A stretch of 64,000 nucleotides of DNA, from the NCBI RefSeq assembly GCF_014288115.1, contig NZ_JACOOK010000006.1, positions 1-64,000 on the forward strand. The letters are read 5' to 3'. Position numbers and translations under genes: made by a program. Below, one piece after another: positions 1 to 10,017 of the stretch. The notes under the pieces were generated by a model. That model ran no database searches. It was given only the letters and a program-made list of their open reading frames with translations, and had not been told where the DNA came from. The stretch comes from Alistipes_A hominis (GTDB taxonomy: Bacteria > Bacteroidota > Bacteroidia > Bacteroidales > Rikenellaceae). Every line of letters starts with the position of its first letter. The stretch's first letter is position 1.

Positions 1-681
1 CTCGATTTGAACGGAGAGAAGGTATACGAACTCCCGGGGGCAGTCGTAAGGGCTGTGGACCCTAGAAAACCAAAGGCGAACAGTTACGGTACGCTATACG
101 ATACAACCGCGCTCGCTAAATATAAGCCCATGTCCCTGTATAATTATATAGTATTCCTGCCTTCGGTTGTAAGGGTGGGGGACGGACTGTTTATGAAAAG
201 GAGAGGGTTGCCGAAAGGTGGATCGTTCGGTCATTTTTACGCTCCTGTTTCTTTATCGCTTAATGGACGCGGTTGTGCTTTAAGCGATTTAGCTAATTAT
301 ACGGTTGAAGACGTTGCATACATCAATCATGTACGAAAACCAGAACTTAACTTTATGGGTGAAGATCTATACCGCGTAGAAATCATCCTGAAAGAAGGTG
401 TAATTATCGGTGGACCCGAAATAAAGACATACCGCACAATCGGTTATGCCGAAAGCGTGGAATTTTACAGTCCGATATACGACACACCCGAAAAGATCGT
501 CGACGAAAAACCCGATATCCGTACTACGCTGTACTGGAACCCTTATCTGCAAATCGGCCCGGACGGCACTGCCCAAATCGAATTCTACTCAAACGATCTT
601 GAAAACCAGCAATACGATATCGCTATCGAGGGAATAACGCCCGACGGAAAAACATGTAAATATCAGATTATAAATAAATAA
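1..681 (+). CDS. C-terminal part of a large cell-surface protein (5'-truncated by window edge)
   Basis: The frame is open from the first base of the window, so this is the last 226 codons of a longer gene; a TTG at 7 is not a credible start. The final ~60 residues (RTTLYWNPYLQI, then GTAQIEFYSND, then YDIAIEGITPDGK) resemble the C-terminus of big Bacteroidales outer-membrane/periplasmic proteins carrying MG2/alpha-2-macroglobulin-like or carboxypeptidase-regulatory repeats. That match is from memory of the family, and the domain that would fix the function is outside the window. It is followed on the same strand by an NVEALA protein and a beta-propeller lipoprotein. Base composition is somewhat AT-richer than the efflux genes downstream. 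Confidence 0.6.
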   Translation, partial: LDLNGEKVYELPGAVVRAVDPRKPKANSYGTLYDTTALAKYKPMSLYNYIVFLPSVVRVGDGLFMKRRGLPKGGSFGHFYAPVSLSLNGRGCALSDLANYTVEDVAYINHVRKPELNFMGEDLYRVEIILKEGVIIGGPEIKTYRTIGYAESVEFYSPIYDTPEKIVDEKPDIRTTLYWNPYLQIGPDGTAQIEFYSNDLENQQYDIAIEGITPDGKTCKYQIINK

Positions 682-750
682 ACCATCCGATCCAATTCCA
701 AGGAGAGGATAAATTAATTCATTTATTAACTTATTTAAATTTCAAAAATC

Positions 751-1158
751 ATGAAGAAACGATTGATTTTCGTGGGCGCCCTACTGTTGGCGGGAACCGT
801 AACGACTTCGCTGTGTATGAAAAATGCCGCAGCGACAACCGATTTATTGGCAGCCAATATCGAGGCCATATCAGCAGGAGAATATCCTGGTTGGGAAGGT
901 TCCGAATTGTGTGGTGATGCAAGTTTCCATCCTAACGCCATTCTGGACAAAGATCCCGGTACGACAACTGAAACCGTAGTATGTCAACAAACAGGTCAAC
1001 TTAAATTTTCAAGAGGAGTTTTATTCGATAGCAGATATTTAAAAGGTATAACTTATACTATCGGTTATGAAACTTCTTCTTGTCAGCGTTATAATTTGGG
1101 AAGTTGCTGCGACCCATCCCAAGCCGGCTACCATATTATTAATGATGGCTTCCGATAG
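751..1158 (+). CDS. NVEALA domain-containing protein
   Basis: 135 residues starting MKKRLIFVGALLL, a short hydrophobic N-terminal segment typical of a signal peptide or membrane anchor. It is followed by DLLAANIEAISAGE, a recognisable variant of the NVEALA motif (PF14055) that gives the family its name. The C-terminal half is Cys-rich (six or more Cys, including CQQ, CQRY and SCCD), suggesting disulfides after export. Function of the family is unknown. The family is frequently found beside 6-bladed beta-propeller lipoproteins, as here (72 bp to the next gene), and a strong hairpin lies between them. ATG at 751 is the only sensible start. Confidence 0.75.
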   Translation: MKKRLIFVGALLLAGTVTTSLCMKNAAATTDLLAANIEAISAGEYPGWEGSELCGDASFHPNAILDKDPGTTTETVVCQQTGQLKFSRGVLFDSRYLKGITYTIGYETSSCQRYNLGSCCDPSQAGYHIINDGFR

Positions 1159-1175
1159 GATCACTTTTTTTTTGC

Positions 1176-1210
1176 AAGCTGTCGGATTTTTCCGACAGCT
1201 TCTTTCCTTA
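1176..1210 (+). terminator. Intrinsic terminator after the NVEALA gene
   Basis: Perfect 11-bp inverted repeat: AAGCTGTCGGA at 1176-1186 and its complement at 1191-1201, with a 4-T loop. A T-rich tail (TCTTTCCTT) follows and another T run precedes it. It sits between the NVEALA gene and the propeller gene, so it should terminate or attenuate transcription there. Confidence 0.75.
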
Positions 1211-1229
1211 TAAACGAATAACTATAACC

Positions 1230-2414
1230 ATGAACTTAAAATACAGAATTTTATATCTTTTATCATCTTTGTTGCTAACCGGTTGTACTTCTGACAACCG
1301 ACCGATCGTTTACAACGGCGAATATATTTCGAAAGAAAATGTAACTTCGGCAACCATCGAACAACTCGACTCTCTGATCGAATCCTGCGATTTTATCCCG
1401 CTCGAAACCGGCGACAGCAGTCTGTTGAGCAATATCATCGACATACAATGCTACAACGACAAATTTTTCGTCACCTCGTCGGTTGTCGGATTTATGCCTG
1501 AAATCCTCGTTTTCGATAACCGGGGGAAATACCTGAACCGGATCGGAAGACCGGGACGCGGCCCTGGCGAATACCTTGGACTACAGACCTGGTATGTCGA
1601 TCCTTATTCTCAAGAAGCAGTTATCGTCGATCAAGCCAAACGGAAAGTTTTCCGTTACGGACTCGACGGCCAATATATACCCGACACAGAAACCGACATG
1701 GATTCGACTTTGAATAATGCCAAACGACTTTGTCCCGCCGATTCGAACACCGTGATAGCCTGCTACGGAATCAATCCGATCCGCCGGGATCTGCTCGCCA
1801 CCTACCCGGCAAACCTGAAAAAACAGAAGCCGTACCGCAAAACCCGCCTGACTTGGCATGGCAACAGTTCCTATTCGTCCAATCCGGTCGGCCGCGACGG
1901 CGATGCATACCACGTGATGCTGCCGCTGAGCGATACCATCCTTCGATACCGGAACGGCACGTGGGAGCCTTGCTACGTTATCACCTATTTCAACGAAGGG
2001 AAAAGTTACAAGCCGGGAAAGAAGGAGACCGATCTCGAAGAGATCAGGCAACGGGCCGCCGAACGGAATTTCCGGTATATCCGCGGGCTGGTCGAAAACG
2101 ACCGGTATATCCTGTTCGAATACCTCGGCGGATCGATTTTGTGGGACAAGCAGGCTAAGCGAGGAACCTACGTAGCCGACGGTTACAATGCGGAACGACT
2201 GAACGGCTTTCCATTCATTCCGCACACGGCTTGTTACGGAGCGGACGACTATTTCGTCTCGGTCATGACTCCGTCGAGTTTTCGCGACAACGCCGAAACC
2301 ATCTGCAAAAACAACGGAAGACAAAGCGACGAACTGCAACGAATCGCCGCGAAAATCAGCGAAAACGACAATCCCGTACTGATCGTCTACCACCTCAAAC
2401 GACAGTCTCGATAA
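1230..2414 (+). CDS. 6-bladed beta-propeller lipoprotein
   Basis: 394 residues. The N-terminus has a lipoprotein signal with lipobox LLTGC (lipidated Cys19). The body shows propeller-blade strings such as VFDNRGKYLNRIGRPGRGPGEY and VFRYGLDGQYIPDT, the pattern of the Bacteroidota '6-bladed beta-propeller' family (related to NHL/DUF4934 proteins). These are outer-membrane or periplasmic lipoproteins of unknown ligand. Preceded by the NVEALA gene and convergent with the RND efflux operon (102-bp gap without further genes). The start at 1230 places the signal peptide correctly. Family confident; function not known. Confidence 0.8.
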   Translation: MNLKYRILYLLSSLLLTGCTSDNRPIVYNGEYISKENVTSATIEQLDSLIESCDFIPLETGDSSLLSNIIDIQCYNDKFFVTSSVVGFMPEILVFDNRGKYLNRIGRPGRGPGEYLGLQTWYVDPYSQEAVIVDQAKRKVFRYGLDGQYIPDTETDMDSTLNNAKRLCPADSNTVIACYGINPIRRDLLATYPANLKKQKPYRKTRLTWHGNSSYSSNPVGRDGDAYHVMLPLSDTILRYRNGTWEPCYVITYFNEGKSYKPGKKETDLEEIRQRAAERNFRYIRGLVENDRYILFEYLGGSILWDKQAKRGTYVADGYNAERLNGFPFIPHTACYGADDYFVSVMTPSSFRDNAETICKNNGRQSDELQRIAAKISENDNPVLIVYHLKRQSR

Positions 2415-2516
2415 TAAGACGTAAGATACTGATTATCTACACATAGATTATCCCCCAAAAAAACATCGCGCAACCGGAAACCGAAACTGTTTTCGGACGG
2501 GAGATCACGGAACTCG

Positions 2517-5500
2517 TCAAGCAGCGGTAGCGGCAAGCTTTTTACGCCGCTTGCGCCGCTGCCTGAGGCCGACCGGAACGAACAACGGCAGGAAGAATAC
2601 CAGCGCGATCACCGAGAACAACATGCCGCCCATCGTGCCGACGGCGAAGGCGAACCAGAATACTTCGGACTCGCCGTCGTAAAGGAACGGAATCAATCCC
2701 AGCACCGACGAGAGGATCGTCAGCGAAATGGGAATGATCTTATGATTGTACGCTTTCAGGAAATTGTGCATCGAGACTCCGTTCCCGACCTTGCAGGTCA
2801 GATTGTAGTGGTTGATGATATAGATCCCGGCGTTCACGACGGTTCCGCACAGCAGTACGAAAGCGGCGAAACCGCCCTGGTCGAACGTATACCCCGTGAT
2901 TCCGAACGTCAGGAACACCCCGATAAACGAAATCGGGATCAGCGACAGAATAATCAGCGGTTCGGTCAGCGACTCGAAAAGCACCGCGCAGCAGAAATAG
3001 ATGATCGTAATCACCAGCAGGATCAGCCAGTACTGACGGTTGGCGCCGGGTCCGCCGCCGCCCCAGTTGTAACTGTCCGTCTCGGCTTTGAAACCGATCG
3101 GCAACACTTCGTCGTTGAGACGTTCCACTTCCGTGCGGGTCGTCTTCTCGGCCAGTTCGTATGGCCCGACGAAATCATAGGCAACGATCAGCCGGTACTG
3201 CTGGTTATCCTTGTAAATGTCGTTTCCGGTGCGCCGTTTGGCGATATCGCCGAACTCGGAAAACCGCGCGTTCTGCCCGTTCACCCGCAGGTATTCGTTA
3301 GACAGACGCCATACGTCGAAACGGTCGCGCTGCGAAGACACCAACGCCACAGGCAGGCTGGACTCCCCGTCGAAATAGGAACCGACGTTCCCGTTGTACA
3401 GCTTTTGTCGCATCGAATTGTACAGGCTGTACAGGTCGATGCCGTTCAGCGCGATCCGGTCGGGATGGAAGGCGATGTAAAACTCGTTACGCGACAGGTT
3501 GTTGCCCCATCTGACCTGCCCGTAAATCCCCGGATCGCCCACGCGCTTGTTTTTCGATATCTGCTTTACGACGTCCTCCGCATAACGGTACAACTGATCG
3601 TAATTGTAGCCGGTGAGCGTGATCCGGTGCGACTTATAGCCCGAATAGACGTTATTGTTGAACCCGTTCTGGTCGATCCCGTAGACTCCCCACGTAGCTC
3701 CGCCGTAGTTGATGGCCTGGCTGATTACCGTATTTTTCAGGAAAAGAGGAAAACCGGTATGCTCCGCATCTTTCTTAAACGTAACTTCGATCGAACCGTC
3801 GTTGTACCCGTAAATACTCGTCTTGAACATGTCGATCTCGTCGAACTGGCTCAGGAAGTTTTCCATCATCTTCATGATATCGTTGAGCTGCTGCACGGTA
3901 CATCCTTCCGGCATCGCCGCTCGGATGCTCAGCGTCGTCCGCTGCGGCTCCCGGTAATAATTCCCTCCCGACATGTTCTTCATAAAGAACCGCAGACTCC
4001 CGCCGAGCGACTTCTCGACGATCGACTTCATGTTTTCCTGATACCATACGCTGCCGATCGTCTTGTTATATGTCTTCGGCCACCACTTGTCTTCTTGATT
4101 CGGGTCGGTCTTGATCCGCTCGGGCAGCAGGTGAACCGGCAACCCGAATCCCAAGATCATAACGACGATAAAGATCCATTTATGTCGTTTGCCGAACAGA
4201 ATGTATCTCCCGTAAATACGGTTGAACCTCAGCAATCGCCTCATCTTCCGCCGGGTGTTTTTACGCTTGCGCGGAGCGATCGGCAGTTTGTCCATCAACG
4301 CCGGCACGAAAATCAGCGCCACGACGATTGAGATCATCAGGTTGACGATCATCACGGCCGAGAAATCGACCAGGTTCACCCGCTGCTGCTCGGGAAGAAA
4401 AAATACGATGGCGAGCGAACCGACCGTAGTCATCACGGCCGCAAGAATGGCGATAAACGCCTTCCGGTCACGGTAATAGCCGTAATGGTCGATCATGATA
4501 ATCGAAGTGTCGATGATAATCCCCAACGACACGGTAATTCCCGCCAGCGAGTAGAGGTGAATCTCCAGATTCAGAAAATAATAGAAAATGAACGCGATGA
4601 AAATATTCGCCGCCAGCGTTACCACGATGATGAACAGGTAGCGTAATTTCCTGCTGACCAGAAAAACGAACAACAGCAGAATAATCACCGAAAGCACCGT
4701 CCGGAACACGATCTTGCGCAACTCGCCCTTGATATAGTCCGACGAATCGTAGCTGAGCGTCGCCGAATATCCGTCAGGGAAAGTTCGTCCCAATTGTTCC
4801 ATCCGCTCCCTGACCCGTTTGGACAGATCGATCGTGTTGACGTATTTTTCGGGAGTCACCGACAGGTTGATCGTATTCAGTCCGTTGATTCTGAAATAGA
4901 AAGCCGGCAACTGCTCTTTGTAGGCCACCGAAGCCAGATCGCCCAACGATACGATCGTACCGTCGATATTTTTGATCGGAATCGACTCGAAATCGACCCG
5001 GCTGCCGCCGCTGCCGAGCATCACGGTGATTTCGTTCACTTCCCCCTGCCGGTCTTCTTGGACGATGTTGCCGACGATATCCTGGCGTTCCAACCCCGCA
5101 CCGATTCCGTTGTGCAGCTCGTCGATCGAAATCCCGAAATTATCCAATTTATCCGGGTCGAAACAAACTTCGACATAGAAAGGCGTAGCTCCTGAAAAAC
5201 CGATGTTGCCAACCCCTTTGATCCGGGCCAGTTCCTTGACGATGTTCTCTTCGGCATACTGCTGGATCTGCTGACTGGGGACGCCCGCGTTCAACGTGTA
5301 GATCAGCACCGGGGAGAGCTGTTCTCCGGACGGGGCGGACGACAGCGAAGGGTAGGAGACGCCCTCGGGTAATTTCGGATAAATTTGCCTCATCAGCGAC
5401 GCGATCTCGAATCGGAGCACATCGACGTTGACATTTTTTTTGAACGATACGCTGACGCTGCCTCCCTCCCGGTAAGACACCGAGCTGACGTGATCGACCC

Positions 5501-5735
5501 CTTTGACGGCCGCCAGCACGCCTTCGATTTTCGACGTCACCTCGGTTTCGATCACCCGGGCCGACGCCCCGTTCCATCGGAAGTTGACGCTCAGGCTATT
5601 CTGCTTCGAGGAAGGCGTATATTGGATATTGAGCAACGGCATGATCCCGGCGCCGATCACGACCATCACGATCATGATCAGAATGACGGAATAGGACGGT
5701 ATCCGCGAAAAAATATTTCCACCGGAATCCGTCAT
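2517..5735 (-). CDS. RND efflux permease subunit, second of a pair
   Basis: 1072 residues, the usual length of an inner-membrane HAE1/AcrB-type RND pump subunit: TM1, a large periplasmic loop, TM2-6, a second loop and TM8-12. It exchanges protons for drugs or other amphiphiles and exports them with an adaptor and TolC. The TM4 segment GIIIDTSIIMID keeps one of the AcrB proton-relay acidic residues. The TM10 segment GTVVNAGIYIINH lacks the relay Lys found in AcrB. Its start overlaps the stop of the upstream permease gene by 4 bp, so the two are translationally coupled. It is the last gene of the tolC-adaptor-permease-permease operon. Confidence 0.88.
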   Translation of the reverse strand: MTDSGGNIFSRIPSYSVILIMIVMVVIGAGIMPLLNIQYTPSSKQNSLSVNFRWNGASARVIETEVTSKIEGVLAAVKGVDHVSSVSYREGGSVSVSFKKNVNVDVLRFEIASLMRQIYPKLPEGVSYPSLSSAPSGEQLSPVLIYTLNAGVPSQQIQQYAEENIVKELARIKGVGNIGFSGATPFYVEVCFDPDKLDNFGISIDELHNGIGAGLERQDIVGNIVQEDRQGEVNEITVMLGSGGSRVDFESIPIKNIDGTIVSLGDLASVAYKEQLPAFYFRINGLNTINLSVTPEKYVNTIDLSKRVRERMEQLGRTFPDGYSATLSYDSSDYIKGELRKIVFRTVLSVIILLLFVFLVSRKLRYLFIIVVTLAANIFIAFIFYYFLNLEIHLYSLAGITVSLGIIIDTSIIMIDHYGYYRDRKAFIAILAAVMTTVGSLAIVFFLPEQQRVNLVDFSAVMIVNLMISIVVALIFVPALMDKLPIAPRKRKNTRRKMRRLLRFNRIYGRYILFGKRHKWIFIVVMILGFGLPVHLLPERIKTDPNQEDKWWPKTYNKTIGSVWYQENMKSIVEKSLGGSLRFFMKNMSGGNYYREPQRTTLSIRAAMPEGCTVQQLNDIMKMMENFLSQFDEIDMFKTSIYGYNDGSIEVTFKKDAEHTGFPLFLKNTVISQAINYGGATWGVYGIDQNGFNNNVYSGYKSHRITLTGYNYDQLYRYAEDVVKQISKNKRVGDPGIYGQVRWGNNLSRNEFYIAFHPDRIALNGIDLYSLYNSMRQKLYNGNVGSYFDGESSLPVALVSSQRDRFDVWRLSNEYLRVNGQNARFSEFGDIAKRRTGNDIYKDNQQYRLIVAYDFVGPYELAEKTTRTEVERLNDEVLPIGFKAETDSYNWGGGGPGANRQYWLILLVITIIYFCCAVLFESLTEPLIILSLIPISFIGVFLTFGITGYTFDQGGFAAFVLLCGTVVNAGIYIINHYNLTCKVGNGVSMHNFLKAYNHKIIPISLTILSSVLGLIPFLYDGESEVFWFAFAVGTMGGMLFSVIALVFFLPLFVPVGLRQRRKRRKKLAATAA

Positions 5736-8700
5736 CGTTTCTTCTTGCTTTTATAAATCGTGTAATAGAACACCGGAACATAGAATACGCTGACCACCGT
5801 GCCGACTATCATTCCGCTGATCAGGGTCAACGACAGCGGATACTGCAGGTCGGAACCCATGTCGCCACGGTACAGGAACGGCAGCACCGCAAGGATCGTC
5901 GTCAGACTCGTCATCACGATCGGCTTGATGCGCCGCGAACCGCCCTCCATGATCGCGCGGATCAACGAATATCCGTTCTTACGCAGTTTGTTGATCGTAT
6001 CGACTTTTAGGATCGAGTCGTTGATCACAACGCCGCACATCACTACGAGTCCGATCAGCGACATTAGGTTGATGCTGGCGCCGAGCAGCCACAGTATCAG
6101 CAGGGCGCCGAATATATCCACCAGAATCTCGGACAGGATGATCAGCGGCTGAACCAGCGATTCGAATTGCGCAGCCAGGATAAAAAACAACAGCAGGAAA
6201 GCGACGGTCAGCACGACGATCAGTTCGCCGATCATCGTCCGGTTCGAAAAGTAACTCCCCGAGAAACCGACGTCGAAATCGTCATTCTGCTGTACCACGG
6301 CGCGGATCGTACTCATCAACTGCGGAATCTGCCGATCCGAAGCGTCGACATTCACCGGATAGAAATCGCCTTCGGTACCGGAGATGATGTTTTTCAAATC
6401 GCGGCTTCGGGTCTCGCCGACCAGCATCGAGAGCGGGATGTCGACGCCGGCGCCGTTGGTCACTTTCGTTTCCAGAATATCCGCCGACAATTGCGACCGG
6501 TTGCCGCTGACCACCGGGATCGAGAAAGTCCCTTCGTTGATCGTAAAGAGTCGGTTTTGGTTCGTGGCTTTCTTCAGCGCGCTGAAAACCGTGTTGTAAT
6601 CGATGCCGTACAGTGCCATGACGCGGGGTTTCACCACGAACAACACGTGTTCCTGCCAGACGGCCGGTTCGATATAAATGTCGGGCAAGGCGCGGCTCAG
6701 TTCCCCCAGCAGCGCGTTCAGTTTATCCGGATCGGGCGCCCGCCCGTTGGTCGGTTTCAGCCGGGCAACCAGCGGAGGTTCGGTTTCGGAGAAGATCATA
6801 TCGAAGATATTACCCGCCATTTCGAAATGAAACATCGCGTCCGGATACTGTTCCTTGAGACGCTTTTCAAGCCGCTCTTTGATCTGCGGCAGATGATCCG
6901 GACTTTTCGCCCGGACATACACCAACGCTTCAGAAGCGCTCAGCTCGCGGGTATGCGACAAGATGAACTGCTGGATTCCGGTCATTGCCGTACGCTGGGC
7001 CGCCAGATCGGCGACTTCGCTCATCAGCGCGTCGGTACGCCGGTCGTTGTCCTCGGGCGAAATCCGGCTGTTCCAGTCGATGCTCATCAGCATGTCGTCC
7101 TGGGTCAGCGGCGGCAACTTCTCTTTATCGATCTCGGTATAGACGAACCACAATGCCGGGAAAACGGCGATAAACGAGATCCATACGAATCGCTGGTGTC
7201 TGAAAAACCACTTCAGTATCCGCTCGTACCCGCCTCGGAAATCCACGACAGCCAGTTTTTCCAGGTAACGGTTCGTCGGGCGGAAAAGGCTTTTGCGATA
7301 AAAGAGATAATAATAGACCGGAATGACGAGTACCGAAACCATCAGCGACGAAAACAGCCCGATCGCAACGGCCATAGCCTGGTCGTAGAATAGCGAGCCG
7401 GCGATCCCGCTGAGAAAAATCAACGGCACGAATACCGAGCAGGTCGTCAGCACAGAGCTCAGCATCGGCCCGAAGACTTCGTTCGTAGCGGCCGGCACGG
7501 CTTCTTTCAGCGGTTCGCCGCGGTCCCAATGCTGCGAAATGTTGTCGATGACGACGATCGAATTGTCCACCATCATACCGATCCCCAGCACCAATCCCGA
7601 CAGCGAAACGATATTGATCGTGATACCCAGCAGGTGGAAGAACAGCAACGACACGATCAACGCCAGCGGAATGGTGATCGTCACCAGCACCGGCGTCCGG
7701 AAATCCTGCATGAACAGGAAAATGATCAGACAAGCCAGCAGAGCGCCCACGATGATGTCGTTGCGCAGGTTGCCGATCGAATATTCGAGCAACTGCGTCT
7801 GGTCCCGGGTAACGGTGAACTGTACGTGCGGATACTCGTTCCGGAAATGCTGCATCAAGCCGTTGATCTCGGCCCGCAGATCGCTCATCTGCGCGTCCGA
7901 CTGCTTGATGACGGCCATCGAAACCGCATTATGAGAATCGGAACGCACCATGCCCTGCCGCCGTTGCGGATGCTCGATGACCGTCGCCAGATCTTTGAAC
8001 TGGTACAACCGGTCATGGATATTCAGGTACACGTTCTCAATATCCTTTTTGGAAAGAATGTCCGATTCGAACCGGATGTCGTACTGGTATTCCCCCTCCC
8101 GGATGGTCAAATTTCCCAATTTGATGTTGTTGCGTTGCAGGGCGTTTTCGAGCGTTTGCTCGCTGATTCCGAGCGACTCGAGCTTTTTGCGGTCGGGGAC
8201 GATCAACAGTTCGGGGTAGGAGAGTCCGCTGACGTCCACCATGGCCACCTGCGGGATCTGCTCGATCCGTTTGGCGATCACCTGCCCGGCGAAACGGCTC
8301 AATTCCATGAATTTCGGCGAAACGGGAAACAGCTCGCGCGACGATGCGACGACGCCGTCATCGTCCTCGTCGGTTAGGCTCATGTTGATGAAGAAAGCCG
8401 GAATATCCGTCGCGCTCGCTTTGACCACCTTCGGGCGTTCCATGTCGCGGGGCAACGAACTCATCGCCCGGTCGATCTTTTCGTTGGTCTCGATGAACAG
8501 GTAATTGATGTCCGAACCGGGGTCGAACTGCATGAAAATCGTTCCCGTCCCATTCCTGGCTTCGGTCGTGATGTCCCGCAGGTGCGAAACCTGCATCAAT
8601 TGGTTTTTCAACGGTTTAACGATCGTCGCATCCAATTCGCGGGCCGAAGCGTTATCGTCGACCACCCGCACCGTGATCTGCGGTATCTGAATATCCGGCA

Positions 8701-8803
8701 TCAGCGAAACGGGCAACATACCGATCGAAACGAAACCGAGCACGAGGACGGCAATCAAGGTCATCGTGACGGCGACCGGGCGTTCTATCAGGCGTTTGAT
8801 CAT
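5732..8803 (-). CDS. RND efflux permease subunit, first of a pair
   Basis: 1023 residues with full RND topology and typical N-terminal MIKRLIERPVAVTM. The TM4 motif GIGMMVDNSIVVIDNI matches the AcrB segment carrying D407/D408, with one Asp retained and the second replaced by Asn. The TM10 segment GVVINDSILKVD has Asn at the AcrB K940 position but a Lys five residues later. Together with the overlapping second permease this suggests a hetero-oligomeric pump, as known for MdtBC, although two separate homotrimers are possible. Substrate unknown. It lies 93 bp after the adaptor gene in the same operon. Confidence 0.9.
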   Translation of the reverse strand: MIKRLIERPVAVTMTLIAVLVLGFVSIGMLPVSLMPDIQIPQITVRVVDDNASARELDATIVKPLKNQLMQVSHLRDITTEARNGTGTIFMQFDPGSDINYLFIETNEKIDRAMSSLPRDMERPKVVKASATDIPAFFINMSLTDEDDDGVVASSRELFPVSPKFMELSRFAGQVIAKRIEQIPQVAMVDVSGLSYPELLIVPDRKKLESLGISEQTLENALQRNNIKLGNLTIREGEYQYDIRFESDILSKKDIENVYLNIHDRLYQFKDLATVIEHPQRRQGMVRSDSHNAVSMAVIKQSDAQMSDLRAEINGLMQHFRNEYPHVQFTVTRDQTQLLEYSIGNLRNDIIVGALLACLIIFLFMQDFRTPVLVTITIPLALIVSLLFFHLLGITINIVSLSGLVLGIGMMVDNSIVVIDNISQHWDRGEPLKEAVPAATNEVFGPMLSSVLTTCSVFVPLIFLSGIAGSLFYDQAMAVAIGLFSSLMVSVLVIPVYYYLFYRKSLFRPTNRYLEKLAVVDFRGGYERILKWFFRHQRFVWISFIAVFPALWFVYTEIDKEKLPPLTQDDMLMSIDWNSRISPEDNDRRTDALMSEVADLAAQRTAMTGIQQFILSHTRELSASEALVYVRAKSPDHLPQIKERLEKRLKEQYPDAMFHFEMAGNIFDMIFSETEPPLVARLKPTNGRAPDPDKLNALLGELSRALPDIYIEPAVWQEHVLFVVKPRVMALYGIDYNTVFSALKKATNQNRLFTINEGTFSIPVVSGNRSQLSADILETKVTNGAGVDIPLSMLVGETRSRDLKNIISGTEGDFYPVNVDASDRQIPQLMSTIRAVVQQNDDFDVGFSGSYFSNRTMIGELIVVLTVAFLLLFFILAAQFESLVQPLIILSEILVDIFGALLILWLLGASINLMSLIGLVVMCGVVINDSILKVDTINKLRKNGYSLIRAIMEGGSRRIKPIVMTSLTTILAVLPFLYRGDMGSDLQYPLSLTLISGMIVGTVVSVFYVPVFYYTIYKSKKKR

Positions 8804-8896
8804 AAAAAAATCATTTTAAACGGACGAACATCGACACGAATGCGCTTCCGTCCTGTTTCTCAGCCGAACCACCGCCGGCGGGAAACGAAATTCAAC

Positions 8897-9973
8897 CTAC
8901 GGTTTGCGTACTTCCACCTGGGAACCGTCCGCCAGGTTCAGATTACCCGAAGTAATGATCACATCCCCAGCATTCAGTTCGGCGCCCTTGTCCAGGTTCG
9001 GGGCGACCACGTGCGAATCGCTGTTCGACATCACCACGTTCACATAAGTCCACATCGCTTTGTTCTCCGGCCCCAGGCGAAACAGCACCTCCTGGTTGTC
9101 CCGGATCACCACGGCGCTTTTCGGTACGGCCAACTGTCCCCGCACCAGATTCTCGACCAGCACCGTAACGTTCATCCCTTCGAGCAACTTCCCGTCCGTA
9201 TTGTTCACCTTGGCCCGCACGTTGATCTGTCCTTTGTCGTCTACCAGCGGATTGATCTGCGTTACGACGCCGTCGTAATAGTGATCCGGCCGGTTGAACG
9301 ACGCCGTTTTCACAGTCTGCCCGACAGCCACGAAGCCAACCTCCGATTCCAGCAGGTTGAAATCGACGTCGAACGTCCGGTCGTCGATCAGCGTACAGAA
9401 CGGATCGTTCGGCTTTTCGTAAACTTTCGACTGCAGGTTCGCTATCTTCCCCGCAAAAGGAGCTTTCAGGGTCGTATTCATCAGGTCGATCTCGGCCTGT
9501 TTCAGGCTGTTGACGGCTGAGGCATACCCCGAACGGATATCGGCTACACGACGGCGCTCTTTCGGCACGTCGGTCGTGTCCGAGTACCCGAAGCTGATCA
9601 ACGCGTCGACCCGGTCGATCTCGGCCTTATCGAGCGTCTGATGCGCCTGTTCGAGTCGCAACTGCGCCGAACGCGGATCGAGCCGGGCGATCACCTCGCC
9701 CTGCCGCACGGACTGTCCGTTCGCAACGCAGATTTCGGAAATATCTCCGGCCGTCGCGAAACGAAGCACGCTCTTGGTCACGGCCCGCAACTTCCCGTTG
9801 CCGACGATTTGTTTATTGAAATTCCGCGGCCGCAGCACGACCGTATCGACGACATTCCGTTCGGCCACGTATTCGGCCTTGGCCGCTTCCGAATCTTCCC
9901 GTTTCTTCTCTTTGTCGTGCCCGCACCCCCAAAGGATCACCGCCACGCAAAGCGGCAAAAAATAAAGTTTCAT
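8897..9973 (-). CDS. RND efflux periplasmic adaptor lipoprotein (HlyD/MFP family)
   Basis: 358 residues. The N-terminal lipoprotein signal ends at LWGCG, followed by a charged linker. Next come half-motifs of a biotinyl-lipoyl domain (GDISEICVANGQSVRQGEVIARLD and, after the hairpin, TTLKAPFAGKIANL), a helical hairpin, and beta-barrel and membrane-proximal domains. It bridges the inner-membrane RND pump and the TolC-like channel. An in-frame TTG lies two codons upstream, but the ATG at 9973 gives the cleaner signal peptide. It is flanked upstream by the TolC gene (44-bp gap) and downstream by the two permeases. Confidence 0.88.
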   Translation of the reverse strand: MKLYFLPLCVAVILWGCGHDKEKKREDSEAAKAEYVAERNVVDTVVLRPRNFNKQIVGNGKLRAVTKSVLRFATAGDISEICVANGQSVRQGEVIARLDPRSAQLRLEQAHQTLDKAEIDRVDALISFGYSDTTDVPKERRRVADIRSGYASAVNSLKQAEIDLMNTTLKAPFAGKIANLQSKVYEKPNDPFCTLIDDRTFDVDFNLLESEVGFVAVGQTVKTASFNRPDHYYDGVVTQINPLVDDKGQINVRAKVNNTDGKLLEGMNVTVLVENLVRGQLAVPKSAVVIRDNQEVLFRLGPENKAMWTYVNVVMSNSDSHVVAPNLDKGAELNAGDVIITSGNLNLADGSQVEVRKP

Positions 9974-10017
9974 TATCAACTCCGATTTAAAATCTTTACT
10001 GTGAATTTCCCCGTCCG

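Noticed and set aside
2481..2496. Small hairpin CCGAAA-CTGT-TTTCGG as terminator of the RND operon
   Set aside because: Only 6 bp and the T run on the minus strand is more than 20 nt away; too weak to call.
2742..8377. Long open frames antisense to the two RND permeases
   Set aside because: Same shadow effect; the permease frames carry the full set of RND motifs.
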